Of a DNA stretch of 64,000 bases, positions 49,305-57,842 are shown piece after piece. A model generated the notes under the pieces. The model ran no database searches. It saw nothing but the letters and a program-made list of their open reading frames with translations, and was not told the origin of the DNA. The first letter of the stretch is position 1; each line of letters opens with the position of its first letter. Where the stretch lies: contig JAFXDK010000025.1 in assembly GCA_017521805.1 (NCBI GenBank), forward strand, positions 1 through 64,000, in the 5' to 3' direction. This DNA is from Ruminococcus sp. (lineage in GTDB: Bacteria > Bacillota > Clostridia > Oscillospirales > Ruminococcaceae). A program made the position numbers and the translations under genes.

Positions 49305-50211
49305 TGCCGTTTCCTCCAGTCAGATTGAAATAGTAGTCCTCCAAGGCTTCGTTAATTACAGAAATTTTAAGCGTTTTTACACCATTTTTTGCAAGCTTCA
49401 TTGTAATATCACCGCTGTCATGTAAGCGTTCAAATATTTCAACTGTGTCATTATCCACAACCTTATATTTGTGAATGCCCATTTTTTCAAGGATAGTGCA
49501 AGTCTTTGATGTATCGTCAGTTTTAAGCTCAATGCGTTCACTGCATTTCTGTAACAGTTCTTCCTGTGTAAGCTCCTGTATAAGTGAGCCATTGTGGATG
49601 ATAGCATAATTTGTAGCAATTTTAGAAAGCTCCTCAAGAATATGACTGGAAATAATAAATGTTATATTATGTTCTTTATTGAGTTTTTCAATAGTTTCTC
49701 TTATTTCAGCAATACCCTGTGGATCAAGACCGTTTATAGGCTCATCAAGTATAACAATATCAGGTTCGCCAACAAGTGCAAGGGCTATTCCAAGGCGTTG
49801 TTTCATACCGAGAGAGAATTTACCCACACGTTTCTTTCCTGTGTCAGCAAGTCCTACTGTTTTAAGCAGTTTGGGAATTACCTGCATATCACGGACACCC
49901 ATTGCAATGCACTTCAACTTCAGATTTTCATACGCTGAAAGGTCGGGATAAATTCCCGGAGCCTCAATAAGTGTTCCTATGCGGTGCATAACCTTTGCTT
50001 TTTCCTTGCCTTTGTATCCGAATAAGCTGAAATCGCCCTCGCTTGGTGCAGAAAGTCCACTTATCATTTTCAGGAGCGTTGTCTTACCAGCACCGTTACG
50101 TCCGATAAGCCCATAGATATCGCCCTGACGTACATTAATGCTGATATGGTCTGCGGCTTTGTGCTTACCATATATTTTGGTAAGACTGTTTGTAGTTAAT
50201 ATGTAATCCAT
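49297..50211 (-). CDS. ABC transporter ATP-binding protein (BcrA/lantibiotic-immunity type)
   Basis: A 304-residue ATPase starting at ATG 50211 with AAAGG nine bases before it; ATG 50220 in the same frame is possible. Walker A GRNGAGKTT, signature FSLGMKQRLGIALAL, Walker B IVILDEPINGLDP and switch His in SSHILEEL are present. The C-terminal extension (about 215-304) is typical of BcrA-like subunits. It partners the overlapping permease. Confidence 0.9.
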   Translation of the reverse strand: MDYILTTNSLTKIYGKHKAADHISINVRQGDIYGLIGRNGAGKTTLLKMISGLSAPSEGDFSLFGYKGKEKAKVMHRIGTLIEAPGIYPDLSAYENLKLKCIAMGVRDMQVIPKLLKTVGLADTGKKRVGKFSLGMKQRLGIALALVGEPDIVILDEPINGLDPQGIAEIRETIEKLNKEHNITFIISSHILEELSKIATNYAIIHNGSLIQELTQEELLQKCSERIELKTDDTSKTCTILEKMGIHKYKVVDNDTVEIFERLHDSGDITMKLAKNGVKTLKISVINEALEDYYFNLTGGNGNA

Positions 50212-50302
50212 GTTTTTCATCCTTTCTGTTTTTGACTACAATTATATGATACACCGCAGTTTTCAATAAATCGCAAATAAAAGGTAAAGAAAGTTTCAAG
50301 AT

Positions 50303-50974
50303 TTATTTTGAAAGTTTAAAGCCGATACCCCAGACTGTTTCAATATATTCTTCATCAGTAACCGCTTTCAGCTTTTTGCGGATATTGCTTATGTGCATAT
50401 TTATTGTTTTATCTTCACCTATGTAAATATCATCCCAAGCGTAATCGTAAATATCCTGCTTTGTAAATACACGATTAGGATTTTCAATTAAAAGCTGTAG
50501 GATTTTATATTCCTGCTTGGTGAAGGACAAAGCTTGCCCGTTAATTTCAGCAGACATTTCCTCTAAATTCAGCACAAGTCCCTTGTGAGAAAGATGTTTT
50601 ACAGGTTTACTGTCAGAATTTCTGCGAAGCTGTACACCTACTCTTGCTATAAGTTCACCTATTTCAAAGGGCTTGGTCATATAATCCTCCGCTCCTGTGT
50701 TGAGTAGGTCAATTTTGCTGTCGAGACTATCTTTGGCAGAAAGAACAATAACAGGGATTCCAAAATCATTTTTCAATTTTGGCAAGAGTTCCTCACCGTT
50801 TATTCCGGGAAGCATAAGGTCCAGTATTGCAAGAGCAAACTGCTCTGTCTTAGCATAAAGAAGTCCTTCTGTACCCGAGAAAGCCTGTTGACATAAGTAT
50901 TCTTCTTTTGTCAGAGCTTTGGCTATAAGGTTATTTATATATGTATCATCTTCTATTATAAGAATTTTCTGCAT
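50303..50974 (-). CDS. OmpR-family response regulator
   Basis: A 223-residue regulator: receiver domain with acidic pocket EDD, phosphorylated Asp in LAILDLMLPG (near 53), Lys in KPFEIGE, and a winged-helix C-terminal domain (about 130-220, FTKQEYKILQLLIENPNRVF, HISNIRKKL). It is first in the operon and with the kinase encoded last probably controls the intervening ABC transporter in response to a peptide antibiotic. Upstream spacing to the next gene is about 50 bases with no clear consensus promoter. Confidence 0.93.
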   Translation of the reverse strand: MQKILIIEDDTYINNLIAKALTKEEYLCQQAFSGTEGLLYAKTEQFALAILDLMLPGINGEELLPKLKNDFGIPVIVLSAKDSLDSKIDLLNTGAEDYMTKPFEIGELIARVGVQLRRNSDSKPVKHLSHKGLVLNLEEMSAEINGQALSFTKQEYKILQLLIENPNRVFTKQDIYDYAWDDIYIGEDKTINMHISNIRKKLKAVTDEEYIETVWGIGFKLSK

Positions 50975-51023
50975 AAATTTACTCCTTTGTCAAGTATTGT
51001 GCCTCAATTGGCGGCATGAAGTA

Positions 51024-51467
51024 TTACTCTGTTTGCAAATCTATAAATATAGATTCATGTTTTGCTTCACGGACATATCTGAACATATCATCTCGGAGCA
51101 GGCGAACTGTTGAAGTATTGATACCGAGATGTCCGCAGATGTATTCATCGTTCATCAGGTCGTTGTCAATCACAAGCTGAATATTATTGTCTGTATAAAA
51201 TATTAATTCAAGAGCTGAAACAGAACCAGGGATAGTATGCAGATATTCCTGCATTTTAGCAGCTTCAGCAAAAGAAAGCCTTGCACAGTTCAGCTGTGAG
51301 GTCAGAAAATTTGAAATGCGACAGCATTCCTGGGTATTTCTTCCTTGATAAATTCCCTTTCTGCTTTTGTCTTTTCGGCAAGGTTTAATTGGTGGAGCAA
51401 TAGCTATTTTAACATCAGACCGCTTGACTGTTGACTGTCCGTTGTAAAGTGTTTTATCAATATTCAT
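51024..51467 (-). pseudogene. YbaK/ProX-type prolyl-tRNA deacylase, internally deleted
   Basis: The C-terminal half is good YbaK/ProX (LNCARLSFAEAAKMQEYL, IPGSVSALELIF, VQLVIDNDL, LGINTSTVRL) and the first residues MNIDKTLYNG match the family start, but the part between (about 20-60) is short and unrelated; another frame gives an acidic KAEREFIKEEIPRNAV-like stretch. Intact proteins are about 150-165 residues with the catalytic Lys and substrate pocket in this lost segment. So an internal deletion with frameshift is likely, although an ATG and open frame remain. It lies next to a MITE and a tRNA-Pro gene. Confidence 0.7.
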
Positions 51468-51491
51468 TACTTTTCCTCGTTTTCTTTTTTA

Positions 51492-51648
51492 TACCAATCC
51501 CTAAAATGTTAGTAGACAAAGATGATGAGCAGAAATGATGTATGTCAAGGCGGACGACGAAAGCATACTGTCGTATGGTGAGGATGACAACGATGACATA
51601 CAACATTTATGTCATTAGATTTGTCTACTGTTGTTTCAGGGATTGGTA
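51492..51648. mobile_element. MITE, copy 2 (TA-flanked, 153 bp)
   Basis: This element (51494-51646) is the reverse complement of the copy at 1687-1840. The ends CCAATCCCTAAAA and TTTCAGGGATTGG are inverted repeats flanked by TA. Differences from copy 1 cluster in one half; the other half appears identical, and the length differs by one base. It inserted between the ProX-like pseudogene and the tRNA-Pro terminator without hitting an intact gene. Confidence 0.85.
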
Positions 51649-51681
51649 TTAATTTTAGAGTTTCCCTTATGTAAGTAAAGA

Positions 51682-51720
51682 AAAAGCCTGCATTCCGTTT
51701 TTTACGAAATACAGGCTTTT
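51682..51720 (-). terminator. tRNA-Pro terminator
   Basis: AAAAGCCTG and CAGGCTTTT with ATTTCGT/ACGGAAT pairing form a long hairpin starting five bases after the tRNA end on the minus strand. Confidence 0.8.
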
Positions 51721-51724
51721 CATA

Positions 51725-51801
51725 TGGTCGAGGTGACAGGATTTGAACCTGCGGCCCCTACGTCCCGAACGTAGTACTCTACCAAACTGAGCCACACCTC
51801 G
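51725..51801 (-). tRNA. tRNA-Pro (anticodon CGG)
   Basis: A full cloverleaf of 77 bases on the minus strand: acceptor CGAGGTG/CACCTCG, D arm GCTCAGTTTGGTAGAGT, anticodon arm CTACG-TTCGGGA-CGTAG (anticodon CGG), T arm GCAGG-TTCAAAT-CCTGT, and encoded CCA (51727-51725). All identity elements look normal. Confidence 0.96.
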
Positions 51802-51997
51802 AATTAATCAAAGCTAAAGTCCATAAAATATTATACTACAAAAATAAAAAAAAGTCAATAGAAACATAAATAATTTTAATATTTGAATTTATACACTTTG
51901 AACAATACCGCACCGAAACTTTGTGTTTCAAAACCTGATAGCAGGAGTTATGTGTGGTATTGTCCATAGAATATGTGCATAAACTGTGGGGAAGAAA

Positions 51998-52519
51998 CTA
52001 CTTAATGATAACACCCCAGTTATTTTTGCTGACCTTACTGTAAATAGCAAGAATAGCCTTTTTCCGCTGTCCTTTGTATATAAAGAGTGAAGCAACAGCG
52101 GCAACGAGGGAGAGTATAACAGCAATAATTATTCCTACAATACCGCCAATGGCAGCAATCATAGCAATCCAGATAACAGCAATCAGCACTAAAAGTATAG
52201 GCAGATAAAACTTTGTATATCCGCGATTTGTAATTTTTAGATACTGCATTACATCCTTGCGAGAAAGACTTGCGTAATGACGTATAAGGATTTTATCAGT
52301 TCTTGCCCAGTTGCAGAAATCCTTCAAAGAATCGAAACCAATGCTGAAATCCTGACCGGATTCGGTAACTCTGTACCATACAGTACAGCCGCCGTTACCC
52401 TTAGGTATGCAGTCAAGAACGTGAATCATAGTTCCTGATTTTGCCTGACCGCTTATATTTTTAGTAACGATAAACTTTCTATCAATAGCTTCATCGAAGC
52501 TGAAAAGATATTGTGCCAT
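51998..52519 (-). CDS. Membrane protein, 173 aa, unknown function
   Basis: ATG 52519 follows GGAAGG; the in-frame ATG 52537 overlaps the ribosome site. The soluble N-terminal part (about 1-100) is followed by two adjacent hydrophobic helices (about 106-150) and a Lys-rich tail. The YRVTESGQDFSIGFDSLKDF segment is not assigned. It may be the last gene of the signalling operon upstream, from which it is separated by about 90 bases with no strong terminator, but that is uncertain. Confidence 0.6.
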   Translation of the reverse strand: MAQYLFSFDEAIDRKFIVTKNISGQAKSGTMIHVLDCIPKGNGGCTVWYRVTESGQDFSIGFDSLKDFCNWARTDKILIRHYASLSRKDVMQYLKITNRGYTKFYLPILLVLIAVIWIAMIAAIGGIVGIIIAVILSLVAAVASLFIYKGQRKKAILAIYSKVSKNNWGVIIK

Positions 52520-52610
52520 AATTTTCTTCCTTCCCATTCATACTATTGAGTTTATAGCCAACTCATTGTATTGCCCGTATAAATTTAAGTAATATTGTAA
52601 GCCGAGGCGA

Positions 52611-53633
52611 CTATTTTCTGCGGATATTGAAATTTGCTCTTGCAATTTTTTTCTTTTGTTTTGCCTGTTTTAGCAAATCATCCATGGATAAATTCTGCGC
52701 AGCAGCTGCATTACCCTGTGCGCCTAAATTGTTGTCGTTATCGTAATCGTCCGCTTTGTCATCCTGAGGCATTTCAGCAAAGTAAACGACATCATTATTT
52801 CTTGCGGAACTACCTGAATTATCAAGAAAAGGATTATTTTCATCTATGTTGAACTTAGAAGCAAAATCTGCTTCGTTATGAATAGTTGCAGTTTTTTTAT
52901 AATCAGAGGAAATTTCTCCAGGAGCAGAATTTTTTATAAATCCCATTTTTTCAAGCTCATTAGCGTCGGGTACAGATGAATCTGCTCTGGTATCATCACC
53001 GAATCCGCTGAATAGTCCTGACATAGACTGGCTTGACATAGTGTTCTGCGGAGCTGCTGTTTTTTGTGATGTTTCACCGAAATCTCCGAAGAAATCAACA
53101 GGGGATTGGTTAGCAGAGCTGTAATCAGGGGGAGTAAGGTCGGGCAGACTGTTGTCAGCAGAAACAAAGCCCTGATTAGCGGAAGGAGCCGTATACTCAG
53201 GAGTATATTGTTCCTCCTGAACATATTCCTCATACCCTGTGTCAGCGCCTTCAGTAAGCTTGGTAATGGCAACATGGTCAGAAGGGGAGATATAAACATT
53301 GCACTTTTCGTTGCTGGGATGCAGTGACTGTACCAACAGAAGCTCACTTGGATTTGGAGTTACGACACTGAAATCTGTCAAAGAAAGAGTAATCATCTGT
53401 AAAGCACGTGAAATGCCTGCATTATTCATAGCAACAACAGCCATGTATTCAGCGGGGATAATTCCTACAGAATCATTAATCATGTATATACTCGACATAC
53501 CTGAGATTATGTCGTGATCTTTTGTCAAAATCGCGCAAATCTGAGCATTGGCGGAAAAGGCTATTTTAGGTTCTCTGCGGATAAGCTGTTCAGCAGATTC
53601 TCTGACCATACTGTAAAAGACGTTAAGAGCCAT
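52611..53633 (-). CDS. Unknown protein of the kinase/phosphatase operon
   Basis: A 340-residue soluble protein in two parts. The first 125 residues form a compact alpha/beta domain (SANAQICAILTKDHDII, YMAVVAMNNAGISRAL) of roadblock-like or profilin-like character, tentatively. The rest is a disordered Asp/Ser/Asn-rich tail. Near its end stands SMDDLLKQAKQKKK, closely matching NLDDLMKQASELEK at the end of the DivIVA-like protein encoded first in the same operon. This suggests a shared docking motif. It starts 21 bases after the PP2C gene, so it belongs to the operon. Function unknown; it could be the substrate of the kinase and phosphatase. Confidence 0.65.
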   Translation of the reverse strand: MALNVFYSMVRESAEQLIRREPKIAFSANAQICAILTKDHDIISGMSSIYMINDSVGIIPAEYMAVVAMNNAGISRALQMITLSLTDFSVVTPNPSELLLVQSLHPSNEKCNVYISPSDHVAITKLTEGADTGYEEYVQEEQYTPEYTAPSANQGFVSADNSLPDLTPPDYSSANQSPVDFFGDFGETSQKTAAPQNTMSSQSMSGLFSGFGDDTRADSSVPDANELEKMGFIKNSAPGEISSDYKKTATIHNEADFASKFNIDENNPFLDNSGSSARNNDVVYFAEMPQDDKADDYDNDNNLGAQGNAAAAQNLSMDDLLKQAKQKKKIARANFNIRRK

Positions 53634-53654
53634 AAATATTCACCGATTTACCTT

Positions 53655-54551
53655 TCATTTTTTCGGTTTAGGCTTTCTTGCGAGAAGCCTTCTTTTGTTT
53701 TCCTCAATTTTACTTTTAATAGTTTCGGAGTTGGCTTTAAGAAGTTCCATATCATAAACGCAGGAAAGTGAAATATCGTCCTGTGTTCCGTAATTAGTAC
53801 GTTTCTGGATATTTTTGTTTACGGTATCCACAAATGCATCGGATTCAGAAAGCTGATCTGCAATTATTGTATGATAGTTGAGAAATTCGAGATCACTGCC
53901 GAAGGATGTGTAAAGACCGTCAGTTGAAACAAAAACAGCACCAATTTTCTTATTGTCGATATAGTAGCTGTTAAACATTGAAAGAGCATTGGAATTACAC
54001 ATAGAAGCAGTAATGTTAGCGGGATTAGATTCCTCATAATCAATCAGCATGGAAGTAAAACCGTCTTCAAAAACAGCAATAAGACTTCCGTCGCCAATCT
54101 GAAAACCGAATGTAAAATCCTTGCTCATAACAGCGGCAACAAGGGTTGTGCCGTAAAAAGATTCCACAGGTATTTCCTGAAACTCCTCAGGGGTAAACTG
54201 ACTTTTTTCATCTTCTGTTATGGGATTGGCATTAAAATGCTCATTTATTCTTGTATTCCATTCTGAAATTATCTGTTTTTCAATGTTTTTCAGAATCCTT
54301 TTATGATTCTGAGGAAACTGTTTGTTGAATTCTTCAGGGTCAGCATAAAATCTTTTAATAACTGCCAGAGTACATTCCACAGCAAGCTGCGAGCCGATAT
54401 TACTTCTGAAATGCTTTTTACTTCCGTGACCATCCGCAACGACAGCAACTGAAAAATCTTCTGCAGCGAAGTGAGATGAACTGTCCTGACATACAGTATT
54501 CTTTACAACATGGCTTGCGCCTGTTACGGAATAGCTGAAACCTTTATACAT
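53655..54551 (-). CDS. PP2C-family Ser/Thr protein phosphatase
   Basis: A 298-residue cytoplasmic phosphatase. Metal-binding motifs are VADGHGS (Asp40), GFQIGDGSL, VSTDG and TQDDISL, so both Mn2+/Mg2+ sites are intact. It belongs to the class found with vWA and kinase genes in the TerY-P triad. Its partner kinase is encoded two genes upstream and the vWA gene directly upstream (29-base gap), so it most likely reverses phosphorylation by that kinase. Confidence 0.9.
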   Translation of the reverse strand: MYKGFSYSVTGASHVVKNTVCQDSSSHFAAEDFSVAVVADGHGSKKHFRSNIGSQLAVECTLAVIKRFYADPEEFNKQFPQNHKRILKNIEKQIISEWNTRINEHFNANPITEDEKSQFTPEEFQEIPVESFYGTTLVAAVMSKDFTFGFQIGDGSLIAVFEDGFTSMLIDYEESNPANITASMCNSNALSMFNSYYIDNKKIGAVFVSTDGLYTSFGSDLEFLNYHTIIADQLSESDAFVDTVNKNIQKRTNYGTQDDISLSCVYDMELLKANSETIKSKIEENKRRLLARKPKPKK

Positions 54552-54580
54552 AGCTTGAACTCCCTTCGGGGTTTATATTT

Positions 54581-55384
54581 TTACCAGCCTGTATCGAAAG
54601 AAATATCGTCTGATTCTTCCTGAGAAACAAGCTCCTGAATCTGCTGACCAAGAAGTTTTTGTTTTGAAGCGAAAACATCGTCAGCATTAAGCTCCTTATT
54701 GCTTTCGTCGGAAAGCGTCATACTCTTACTGCCGATCTGAGAAGCAGTAACTGCAACAATTTTTATCATCTGAGCAAGCTGACTTCCTGTGTAAGCATGA
54801 ACAACGGTATCTTTAGAACCTGTAAATTCAGCAAGCATATCGTCATTAGCTTCGTTACCGATACCAAGAGCAGCTTTAAGACCAAATTTGTACCAACTGT
54901 TAGAATAGAGCTCCTTGAGTCCTTTCTTGTAGTCGTCAGAGGGATAACCGTCTGTCATAAGGAAGATAACAGGTGCAAAAGAAAGAGAAGGAGAGCTGAG
55001 GAAACTGTTTCTTGACATTCTTGCAGAAAGCTCCTCAAAAGCAGCACCCATACTTGTAACACCTGAAGCATTCAGTCTGCTCCATTCGAATTCTTCGATA
55101 GAAACAGGGGCAGAGTACATCCACTTGATATCTGTTGAAAAAGTGAGAACAGCAACCTTAACGTCGGTATCTGCTTCGCCTACTTTACGGATTTCGGGGA
55201 TAAGCTCCTCCATAACAGTGTTGAGCTCACCAATTTTCTTACCTCTCATACTCGCGGAGGTATCAATAACAAAGAATATTACAAGGCTCTTTTTGGATAC
55301 ACTTGTGGCACCAAGGGGATCATCATCGTCAAAATCAAAGAGATTATCGGGAGTGGTGTTTTCTAAATTAATATTTTCACTCAT
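54581..55384 (-). CDS. von Willebrand factor A domain protein (TerY-like)
   Basis: A 267-residue cytoplasmic protein consisting mainly of one vWA domain with an intact MIDAS: DTSAS (41-45), a Thr in GVTSMG (near 112) and Asp in MTDGYPSDD (near 142). It has no signal peptide or membrane helix, as for TerY. In TerY-P triads the vWA protein is a metal-dependent scaffold or adaptor for the kinase and phosphatase. The acidic tail (SQEESDDISFDTGW) could be a phosphorylation site. The gene lies between kinase and phosphatase with 20- and 29-base gaps. Confidence 0.9.
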   Translation of the reverse strand: MSENINLENTTPDNLFDFDDDDPLGATSVSKKSLVIFFVIDTSASMRGKKIGELNTVMEELIPEIRKVGEADTDVKVAVLTFSTDIKWMYSAPVSIEEFEWSRLNASGVTSMGAAFEELSARMSRNSFLSSPSLSFAPVIFLMTDGYPSDDYKKGLKELYSNSWYKFGLKAALGIGNEANDDMLAEFTGSKDTVVHAYTGSQLAQMIKIVAVTASQIGSKSMTLSDESNKELNADDVFASKQKLLGQQIQELVSQEESDDISFDTGW

Positions 55385-55404
55385 GAAAAGAACATCCTTT
55401 CAAA

Positions 55405-56748
55405 CTATATTTTAGCTTTTACTTCACCGAAGTCGATTTCAAGACCTTTCCAGATTGGGAAACCGCTTCCGGGAGCTATATCGTAGAATTGACCGTCTGG
55501 CATTTTAACATTCCAGTTTTGAGTGGAAAGGTTTTTAATGCCAAGAATTCCGGGACGAAGCTTATTTTCAACAAGCTCGCCGGCAACGCTGAGAAAATCG
55601 TCGCAATCGGAATAAATATCACATTCATAGAACTGTCTGCCGAGATAAAGAGGGACACGGAAATCACTGTTTGAGAATTCCATAGTAGAGAAAGTCATGC
55701 CGCATTTGGGACATTTATAAGTAGCACTGTCGGGCTTTTCAAACATAGAAGTGAAATTCGTTCTGCCGCAGCCGCACATAATTATTTCTGAACGGAGACG
55801 GAGGAAAAGATTCTGCCACTCATTCTCAATAATTCTCTTGTTCGGGTCATTCACACCCTCTGTAAAGGAACGAATAAAAGCATCTTTGATATATTCAGGA
55901 TAAAGTCTCCAGAACTTGATGACGTTATCATGAATTCCTCTTACAGGACGGTTTGAAGCGTCGTTGGGGTTATAAACAAAGAGAGCGTCCTGACCGTAGT
56001 GTCTGAGTTCAGAAGATTCAGTAAGGCAAATATCCTTAACAACCTTTTCGCCTTCCATGGGGTCTCCACGGAAAAGAAGCTTGAATAGTACAACAGCAAG
56101 GGAGTATTTATCGGTCTGTACATCTGGCTTAGCAATACCGCGTACAATTTCGGGAGCCATATATCCGGGCTTTCCGCCGATACCGAAGTTGCTTCCCTCG
56201 GGAGCGATATTATCACAGTCGCAGACGAGAACAGCACCTGTTTCCACATTGATAAAGAAACCACCGTCATTAAGGTCCTGATAACTCTTACCTGAACGGT
56301 GAAGCTGACGGAAAGAGTTTACGATATTTATAACAGCTGTAACCATAGCGTATAGGCTTTTGAAGCGAACAGGCTGTTTAGCAGCTTTTCCAGTAAGTGG
56401 GTCAATTATAAGTTTGTATGTATTGAGGATATCAACAAAGGAATCAAAGCTTTCAGGTTTGAGATCCATTATATAGCCGAATCCGCCGTCAGGAGTTTCC
56501 TTTGTGAGATATTTAGGCCATAGGAATCTGTTGCTGGGAGCGCCGTCTGCAATATTGCTGCGGAGGTTCTCGCGGAAATCCTTTGGTCTTTTAATTTTAT
56601 CAACATCGTACCATTTCAGAGCCCATTCCATACCATTGAATTCAACAAGGTAAACACTTCCCTGACCACCGCTGCCGATTTTCTTGAGAACTTTAGCTTT
56701 TCCACCGAATTCCATGTCAATTAGCTGTCCGAATTTAAGATCGATCAT
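55405..56748 (-). CDS. Ser/Thr protein kinase with C-terminal zinc ribbon
   Basis: A 447-residue soluble kinase. Glycine loop IGSGGQGSVY (24-33), ATP-anchoring Lys45 in WALKWY, catalytic Asp158 in SYQDLNDGG, metal-binding CDCDN (176-180) in place of DFG, and YMAPEIV at the end of the activation segment. The C-terminus has a zinc ribbon CGCGRTNF...CPKCGM (near 323-350). There is no transmembrane or PASTA part, so it is unlike PknB; this layout is the kinase of the TerY-P triad. The HRD asparagine is not in its usual place, so activity is likely but not certain. Confidence 0.88.
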   Translation of the reverse strand: MIDLKFGQLIDMEFGGKAKVLKKIGSGGQGSVYLVEFNGMEWALKWYDVDKIKRPKDFRENLRSNIADGAPSNRFLWPKYLTKETPDGGFGYIMDLKPESFDSFVDILNTYKLIIDPLTGKAAKQPVRFKSLYAMVTAVINIVNSFRQLHRSGKSYQDLNDGGFFINVETGAVLVCDCDNIAPEGSNFGIGGKPGYMAPEIVRGIAKPDVQTDKYSLAVVLFKLLFRGDPMEGEKVVKDICLTESSELRHYGQDALFVYNPNDASNRPVRGIHDNVIKFWRLYPEYIKDAFIRSFTEGVNDPNKRIIENEWQNLFLRLRSEIIMCGCGRTNFTSMFEKPDSATYKCPKCGMTFSTMEFSNSDFRVPLYLGRQFYECDIYSDCDDFLSVAGELVENKLRPGILGIKNLSTQNWNVKMPDGQFYDIAPGSGFPIWKGLEIDFGEVKAKI

Positions 56749-56766
56749 CTGTAATTACTCCTCTCT

Positions 56767-57828
56767 TTAGGAAATAACGCTGTTATAGATATCCATACCC
56801 ATAGGTATTGTCTTACAATTTATATTGTGACTGAGGCAGTATTTATGCGCATATGAATTTTCATAGCACTTAACAGTAACCTCGGGGCAGTACAGAAAAG
56901 CATTTTCATCAATGAATTTAATGCTGTCAGGCATATAAATCATTTTAAGCTTTCCACAGCCGGAGAAAGCCTGTACACCGATACTTGTAACAGTTGAGGG
57001 AAGATCAACCATAGCCAATGACTCACAGCAGAGGAAAGTATTTTCCTCGATTTCAAGCACACCGTGAGGAATCTTTATAGATTCAAGCTCCGAGCACTGA
57101 CTGAAAGCACCCTGACGAATAACTCGGAGAGATTCAGGAAGTTCAATACTGCGGAGATGTTTACATCCAGAAAAAGCATATTCCTCAATTGCTACAAGTG
57201 TCATGGGAAGTTTGATACTTCTCATGACAGTAAACTTATCAAAAGCAAAACCCTCGATTTTGGTATAATTCTTGTTGAGGGAAACGTGCTTGGAAAGTTT
57301 ATGGAGCATAGCGTCAATAGGACGGAACGCAAGAGCATCGATATTGAGATTACGAGGTCTTTCCTGTATTTTCTCTTCAGGCTGAACATATTCAACGGGA
57401 GCAGAAGCTTCTTCGGAATAATCCATTGGTTTGAATTCCCATTTGAGAATATAGGTGAGGCAGGCAAGAACAAATTCAGCTGCAGCCTCTGATATAAAAC
57501 ATTCGTTGAGCAAAAAGCTTCTTGCACGCATAATAGCAATATTCCGGTCTGTTTCCACAAGCATATTCTGGAGAACGCCTGCTCTCAAGGTATAGATAAG
57601 CAGACGGCATTCAGCCCTGTAGTCTGCAAGATAATCCATTAAAAAGGCTTCAAGAAGTCTTGAATTAACCTGTCTTGTACTGAAATTTTCAATAATAAGG
57701 GTATAAAGAATACGCTGGATTTCGATAGTATTATCGAATCCGTCAACATTCTGCGTCACCGGAGCGCCGCAATTGCTGCATGACAGAGCATTTTCGTTTA
57801 TTTCGGAAAAGCAGATTTCGCACTGCAT
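56767..57828 (-). CDS. Zinc-ribbon and leucine-rich-repeat (LRR_5) protein
   Basis: ATG 57828 is chosen because AGGAGA lies six bases upstream. The 353-residue protein begins with a zinc ribbon (CEICFSEINENALSCSNCG), followed by an alpha-helical middle (about 35-150) and about six BspA-type LRR units (about 185-330, such as LVAIEEYAFSGCKHLRSIELP, broken at residue 20). It has no export signal. Such cytoplasmic LRR_5 proteins are probably protein-interaction platforms. The zinc ribbon resembles that of the neighbouring kinase. Gaps of 14 and 18 bases to its neighbours place it within the operon. Confidence 0.82.
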   Translation of the reverse strand: MQCEICFSEINENALSCSNCGAPVTQNVDGFDNTIEIQRILYTLIIENFSTRQVNSRLLEAFLMDYLADYRAECRLLIYTLRAGVLQNMLVETDRNIAIMRARSFLLNECFISEAAAEFVLACLTYILKWEFKPMDYSEEASAPVEYVQPEEKIQERPRNLNIDALAFRPIDAMLHKLSKHVSLNKNYTKIEGFAFDKFTVMRSIKLPMTLVAIEEYAFSGCKHLRSIELPESLRVIRQGAFSQCSELESIKIPHGVLEIEENTFLCCESLAMVDLPSTVTSIGVQAFSGCGKLKMIYMPDSIKFIDENAFLYCPEVTVKCYENSYAHKYCLSHNINCKTIPMGMDIYNSVIS

Positions 57829-57842
57829 AATCATTCTCCTCT

